64,000 nt of DNA, from positions 3,262,583-3,326,582 of the forward strand of contig NZ_CP087880.1 of assembly GCF_021172065.1 (NCBI RefSeq), read 5' to 3'. A program made the position numbers and the translations under genes. Each line of letters begins with the position of its first letter. Within the stretch, counting starts at the first letter, position 1. The stretch comes from Pseudocitrobacter corydidari (lineage in GTDB: Bacteria; Pseudomonadota; Gammaproteobacteria; Enterobacterales; Enterobacteriaceae). Positions 60,352-64,000 of this stretch are shown piece after piece. The notes beneath the pieces are model-generated. The model was not told the DNA's origin and searched no databases. It saw nothing but the letters and a program-made list of their open reading frames with translations.

Positions 60352-61758
60352 TTATTTGGCGATGGCTTTCTTTCTCAGGAACATCCAGCCCAGCCCCAGA
60401 ATTACGAACCACAGCGGGGTGACAATCAGCGCCTGACGGGTATCGGTTTCCAGCGTCAACAGAACGATAACGAACGCAAAGAACGCCATGCAGACCCAGC
60501 ACATCACTTTACCCAGCGGCATCTTGTAGATCGATTTCTCGTGCAGATGCGGACGCTGTTTGCGGTACACCAGGTAAGAACACAGGATAATCGTCCACAC
60601 GAACATAAACAGAATCGCGGAGACGGTGGTGATCATGGTAAACGCCGCGATCACGCTTGGGTTCACATACAGCAGCACCACGCCGCCCAGCAGGCAGATA
60701 CAGGAGAAGGTCAGCCCTTTCGCCGGTACCGCGCGTTTAGAGAGCTTGGCGAATGCTTTCGGCGCCACGCCGTCCTGCGCCAGGCCGAACAGCATACGGC
60801 TGGTAGAGAACACGCCACTGTTCGCAGAAGACGCCGCTGACGTCAGCACCACGAAGTTGATAATGCTTGCCGCCGCCGGCAGACCGACCAGCACAAACAG
60901 TTCAACAAACGGGCTCTTATCCGGGACGACAGAGCTCCACGGCGTCACGGACATAATGATGATCAGCGCGAAGACGTAGAACATGATGATACGAACAGGA
61001 ATCGAGTTGATTGCGCGCGGCAGGGATTTCTCCGGGTCTTTGGTTTCCGCAGCGGTCGTGCCCACCAGTTCAATCCCCACGAAGGCGAAGACCGCTATCT
61101 GGAAGCCGGCAAAGAAGCCGCTAATGCCTTTCGGGAACCAGCCGCCGTCATTCCACAGGTGCGCGAAGGACGCCTCGGTGCCGTTAGGTGCCTGGAAGTG
61201 CATCAGGATCATCACCAGACCGACGACAATCAGCCCCACAATGGCGACGATTTTGATCATCGCAAACCAGAACTCCATCTCACCAAACATCTTCACGGTA
61301 GCGAGGTTCAGGCTCAGAAGCAGCACGACGACAGCAAGCGACGCCACCCAATCCGACAGCCCCGGGAACCAGAACTGCGCATAGGCGGTTATCGCCACAA
61401 CGTCGGCCATGCCGGTGACTACCCAACAGAACCAGTAGGTCCAGCCGGTGAAATACCCCGCCCACGGGCCAAGCAGGTCGGCGGCGAAGTCGCTGAAAGA
61501 TTTATATTCGAGGTTGGATAACAGCAGTTCGCCCATCGCACGCATCACGAAGAAGAGCATGAAGCCGATTATCATATAGACAAAAATAATCGACGGGCCG
61601 GCAAGGCTAATGGTTTTCCCGGAACCCATAAACAGCCCGGTACCAATTGCGCCACCAATTGCAATAAGCTGAATATGCCGGTTCGTGAGGTTTCGCCGCA
61701 GCGATTGTTCAGCCGGAGCCTGTTCTTCGTCGGCTGCGACTTTTATCTGATCTACCAT
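60352..61758 (-). CDS. cycA: D-serine/D-alanine/glycine proton symporter
   Basis: A 468-residue APC-family amino acid permease of the inner membrane. It has 12 helices and the amino acid binding loop IAIGGAIGTGLFMGSGK (about 31-47). Other family segments include AFVGIELVGTTAAETKDPEK and the C-terminal LVTPLWFVILGLGWMFL-type helices in altered form. Nearly identical to E. coli CycA, which also confers D-cycloserine uptake. The 5' mRNA is a GcvB small-RNA target in E. coli. Confidence 0.96.
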   Translation of the reverse strand: MVDQIKVAADEEQAPAEQSLRRNLTNRHIQLIAIGGAIGTGLFMGSGKTISLAGPSIIFVYMIIGFMLFFVMRAMGELLLSNLEYKSFSDFAADLLGPWAGYFTGWTYWFCWVVTGMADVVAITAYAQFWFPGLSDWVASLAVVVLLLSLNLATVKMFGEMEFWFAMIKIVAIVGLIVVGLVMILMHFQAPNGTEASFAHLWNDGGWFPKGISGFFAGFQIAVFAFVGIELVGTTAAETKDPEKSLPRAINSIPVRIIMFYVFALIIIMSVTPWSSVVPDKSPFVELFVLVGLPAAASIINFVVLTSAASSANSGVFSTSRMLFGLAQDGVAPKAFAKLSKRAVPAKGLTFSCICLLGGVVLLYVNPSVIAAFTMITTVSAILFMFVWTIILCSYLVYRKQRPHLHEKSIYKMPLGKVMCWVCMAFFAFVIVLLTLETDTRQALIVTPLWFVILGLGWMFLRKKAIAK

Positions 61759-62070
61759 GTGATTTTCTTCCTGTTGGTTCTGTCTGTGTTGTGCAGGCTC
61801 TTGTGGCCTTTATTTCATCTAATGAGACGATCCCGAAAATAGGATGACTCGATATTAGGTAAGAATCGGCGGGATGAATACTATGATTTGAATATAATGT
61901 TAATTATATGTTGAAAGTGAGTGTTATATCACTCCAACTATGGGAATCACGTCACAAAAATACACGCAATAGATGTATTTGCAAGATAAAACTCCAGCAA
62001 ATATCTAACTTAAGAATTTACTACTCATTTTAAGTATCCCCTCACCATAAGGAGAGGGGATGACGCGAGC
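61759..62070. other. AT-rich gap between cycA and fklB
   Basis: No gene is supported in 312 bases. A hairpin GAGTG-TTATAT-CACTC lies at 61919-61934, and a CCCCTC ... GAGGGG hairpin near 62039-62060 just before the fklB 3' end may help end fklB transcription, though no T-run follows. The cycA promoter must lie in this AT-rich stretch. Confidence 0.45.
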
Positions 62071-62691
62071 TTACAGAATTTCCAGCAGCTCGACTTCAAA
62101 GACCAGGGTGCTGAACGGCGGGATGGACGCGCCAGCGCCGCGCTCGCCGTAGGCCAGGTTATGAGGGATAGTCAGTTCCCATTTGGAGCCAACCGGCATC
62201 AGGGTCAGCGCTTCGATCCAACCAGCAATAACGCCGTTAACCGGGAATTCAGCCGGTTCGCCGCGCGCAACGGAGCTGTCGAATACGGTGCCGTCGATCA
62301 GTTTACCGGTGTAGTGCACGCGAACGTGGTCGGTACGCGCCGGGATAGCGCCTTCGCCCTGAGTCAGAACGCGGAATTGCAGACCGGATTCGGTGCTGTT
62401 CACGCCCTCTTTTTCACGGTTTTCTTCCAGGTATTTCACACCGTCTGCCGCCATCGCTGCAAAACGTTCTTTACGCACGGCATCAGCACGTTCGTGGATT
62501 TCACGCAGCGCACGGTGTACCGCTTCAACCGGCACAGCAGGCTGTTTGCCTTCCAGTGCGTCAGCGATGCCAGCTACCAGCGCTTCCGGCAGCAGGCCCT
62601 GCAAACCGGACTCGCTCAGCTGCTGTCCTACCTGCAGGCCGATGCCGTAGCTTGCCTGTGCTTCGATGGTGTCAAAAGTCGGGGTGGCCAT
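62071..62691 (-). CDS. fklB: FKBP-type peptidyl-prolyl isomerase, FKBP22
   Basis: A 206-residue dimeric prolyl isomerase: an N-terminal helical dimerisation domain (1-95; [19 protein letters not shown]) and a C-terminal FKBP domain (about 118-206; [38 protein letters not shown]). ATG 62691 gives the E. coli-like N-terminus [10 protein letters not shown]; an in-frame start at 62739 is rejected. Cytoplasmic, without a signal peptide. Confidence 0.97.
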   Translation of the reverse strand: MATPTFDTIEAQASYGIGLQVGQQLSESGLQGLLPEALVAGIADALEGKQPAVPVEAVHRALREIHERADAVRKERFAAMAADGVKYLEENREKEGVNSTESGLQFRVLTQGEGAIPARTDHVRVHYTGKLIDGTVFDSSVARGEPAEFPVNGVIAGWIEALTLMPVGSKWELTIPHNLAYGERGAGASIPPFSTLVFEVELLEIL

Positions 62692-62921
62692 TGTCTTTCC
62701 TTTCTTCGGGTATAAAGTAGCGGGCAGCATAACAGCCATGCCCTGAACGGTAAACTTTGTGTCAGGAAAGATGACAAATCGCGGGGAAAAAGAAACAATA
62801 GGCTGGGAGAATGATCTTGCCTAAGGATGTGTTGCGAAAGCGCGCTTTGCCTCGCCGTTCAGGCAGTTAGCCAGCTATACTCGTGACGAGGATAATAAAA
62901 GACGCGGAGCAGGAGGAAACC

Positions 62922-63575
62922 ATGCCCGGGCGATTTGAGTTAAAACCTACGCTGGTGAAGATTTGGCATGCGCCGGATAATCTTCGCATCATGGACCCGC
63001 TACCCACCATGCACCGTCGCGGCATTATTATTGCTGCGCTGGCGGTGGTCATCGGCTTTCTGCTGCCGTCAAACGACGACACAGCGTCCGACCCGGTAAG
63101 CCGCACTGCGCAGCTCGATGTGCAGTCGCAATCACGCCCACAGCCCGATAACGCGCCAATGCAAACGCAGCTGGTGACGCCGAGCAACGATCCCGGCCTG
63201 GTCGCTCCTGTTGAACCGGAACCTGTCCCTGAAGAACAGCCGCAGGAGCAAGAGCAGCCACAGGCGCAGAGCCAGCCGCAAACGCAGCCGTTCCAGGAAA
63301 ATCAGGGCATCGACCAGCAGTGGCGCTCCTACCGCGTAGAGCCCGGTAAAACGCTGGCGCAGCTGTTCCGCGACCATAATCTTCCGGCAACCGATGTTTA
63401 CGCAATGGCACAGGTAGAGGGTGCAGGCAAGCCGCTCAGCAACCTACAAAACGGTCAAATGGTGCAGATTCGCCAGAACGCCAGCGGTGTCGTGACAGGG
63501 CTGACCATTGATACTGGTAATGGACAAGTACTGTTTACCCGCCAGCCGAACGGTAGTTTTATTCGCGCGCGGTAG
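62922..63575 (+). CDS. ytfB: Cell-division-associated protein YtfB (OapA-like)
   Basis: A 217-residue inner-membrane protein with a cytoplasmic start (MPGRFELKPTL), one membrane helix (about 32-50, RGIIIAALAVVIGFLLPS), a long Gln/Pro/Glu-rich periplasmic linker (about 80-135), and a C-terminal OapA/LysM-like domain (YRVEPGKTLAQLFRDHNL, VEGAGKPLSNLQNGQMV). E. coli YtfB binds glycan strands and affects cell division. AGGAGG is well placed before ATG 62922; the earlier in-frame ATG at 62883 lacks a site. Confidence 0.94.
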   Translation: MPGRFELKPTLVKIWHAPDNLRIMDPLPTMHRRGIIIAALAVVIGFLLPSNDDTASDPVSRTAQLDVQSQSRPQPDNAPMQTQLVTPSNDPGLVAPVEPEPVPEEQPQEQEQPQAQSQPQTQPFQENQGIDQQWRSYRVEPGKTLAQLFRDHNLPATDVYAMAQVEGAGKPLSNLQNGQMVQIRQNASGVVTGLTIDTGNGQVLFTRQPNGSFIRAR

Positions 63576-63581
63576 TGCATT

Positions 63582-63606
63582 AGCCCGATGATGACATCAT
63601 CGGGCT
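63582..63606. terminator. Perfect palindrome after ytfB
   Basis: AGCCCGATGATG-A-CATCATCGGGCT is a 12-bp perfect stem between convergent ytfB and the EamA gene; weak T-rich tails follow. Probably terminates transcription in both directions. Confidence 0.65.
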
Positions 63607-63610
63607 GACC

Positions 63611-64000
63611 TTACTTTTTGCTGACCTTATTCACCCACCAAATCCCCGAACACACCAGTACCAACGCCACCGCGTATTTCACTTCCAGAATATTTTCACC
63701 GAGGAAGATAGCGGAGAGCACCGTTCCCGCGACCGGAATCACGAAGTTAAACGGCGCAATCATACTGACGCGGTTGTATTTGAGAATCACGCTCCACAGG
63801 GCGAAAGCGACGGATGAGAGGAACACCAGATACGCGAGGATCGCCAGCGCCGTCGTGCTCTCGATGGCCAGATGACCGCCCGTAAGATAGCCGCCCACCA
63901 CCAGCGCGCCACCGCCGATCGCCAGTTGCCAGCCCGTCATGACCGTCGGATCAACCGTTTGCGAGATACGTTTACCATAGAGCGTGGCTGCCGACAGGAT
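63611..64000 (-). CDS. EamA-type transporter, C-terminal part (start outside window)
   Basis: The frame is open to base 64000, so only the last 129 residues are seen. They form most of a second EamA half: about four helices (ALAILAYLVFLSSVAFALWSV, a serine/proline turn, IAPFNFVIPVAGTVLSAIFL and VALVLVCSGIWWVNK), with the typical GENILEVKY loop. A drug/metabolite transporter of unknown substrate. It is not in the E. coli backbone order next to ytfB as I recall it. Confidence 0.85.
   Translation of the reverse strand: MLSAATLYGKRISQTVDPTVMTGWQLAIGGGALVVGGYLTGGHLAIESTTALAILAYLVFLSSVAFALWSVILKYNRVSMIAPFNFVIPVAGTVLSAIFLGENILEVKYAVALVLVCSGIWWVNKVSKK

Overview
The window is chromosomal DNA from a member of the Enterobacteriaceae. 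Nearly every core gene aligns, by remembered sequence, almost residue for residue with Escherichia coli, and the order pyrBI-ridA-mgtA-treRBC-nrdDG ... cybC-pmbA-yjgA-mpl-fbp-yjfF/ytfTRQ-ppa-chpBS-ytfP-tamBA-msrA-ytfL-ytfK-ytfJ-cysQ-cpdB-ytfHGFE-cycA-fklB-ytfB is the E. coli/Salmonella order. E. coli-type REP/BIME elements sit in about a dozen gene gaps. The accessory blocks (arc operon beside pyrBI, sugar-acid cluster beside nrdG) fit a Salmonella/Citrobacter/Enterobacter-type genome better than E. coli K-12. I cannot fix the genus from sequence alone.

Layout. 1-4.7 kb: arginine deiminase operon (arcA 3' half, arcC, arcB, an ArcD-like YfcC-family carrier) and an ArgR paralogue lacking the usual arginine-binding aspartates. 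4.7-6.8 kb: attenuated pyrL-pyrB-pyrI, then ridA. 6.8-9.9 kb: the Mg2+ P-type ATPase mgtA with a proline-rich mgtL leader peptide and a PhoP box. 9.9-14.2 kb: trehalose regulon treR-treB-treC. 14.2-17.3 kb: anaerobic ribonucleotide reductase nrdDG with FNR and paired NrdR sites. 17.3-17.8 kb: a RelBE-type toxin-antitoxin pair.

17.8-26.8 kb is the main accessory block: a PTS-controlled (PRD/EIIB/EIIA) regulator, a secreted lactonase, a KDPG-type aldolase and a DgaE-type ammonia-lyase, a metal-dependent amidohydrolase, two uncharacterised membrane proteins, two small soluble proteins and a free-standing PRD protein. I read it as an uptake and degradation route for an N-acylated amino-sugar acid or its lactone. 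The transporter is of a type not assigned a function, and the SFCGS protein looks like a short RpiB/LacAB-type isomerase. This is the best candidate for a poorly described system.

26.9-45 kb: cybC, pmbA/tldE, yjgA/darP, a GNAT acetyltransferase, mpl, fbp, the galactofuranose ABC transporter ytfQRT-yjfF, ppa, the chpSB toxin-antitoxin pair, ytfP and the tamAB envelope export pair. 45-50.5 kb: msrA, then a second accessory block, a LacI-type regulator divergent from three Gfo/Idh/MocA oxidoreductases, one with a degenerate nucleotide-binding loop. 50.5-64 kb: ytfL, ytfK, ytfJ, cysQ, cpdB, ytfH/ytfG, an extra AraC-type regulator, ytfF, NsrR-controlled ytfE, cycA, fklB, ytfB and the 3' part of an EamA-type exporter running out of the window.

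Functional assignments rest on recognised motifs and remembered family sequences. No database search was run.
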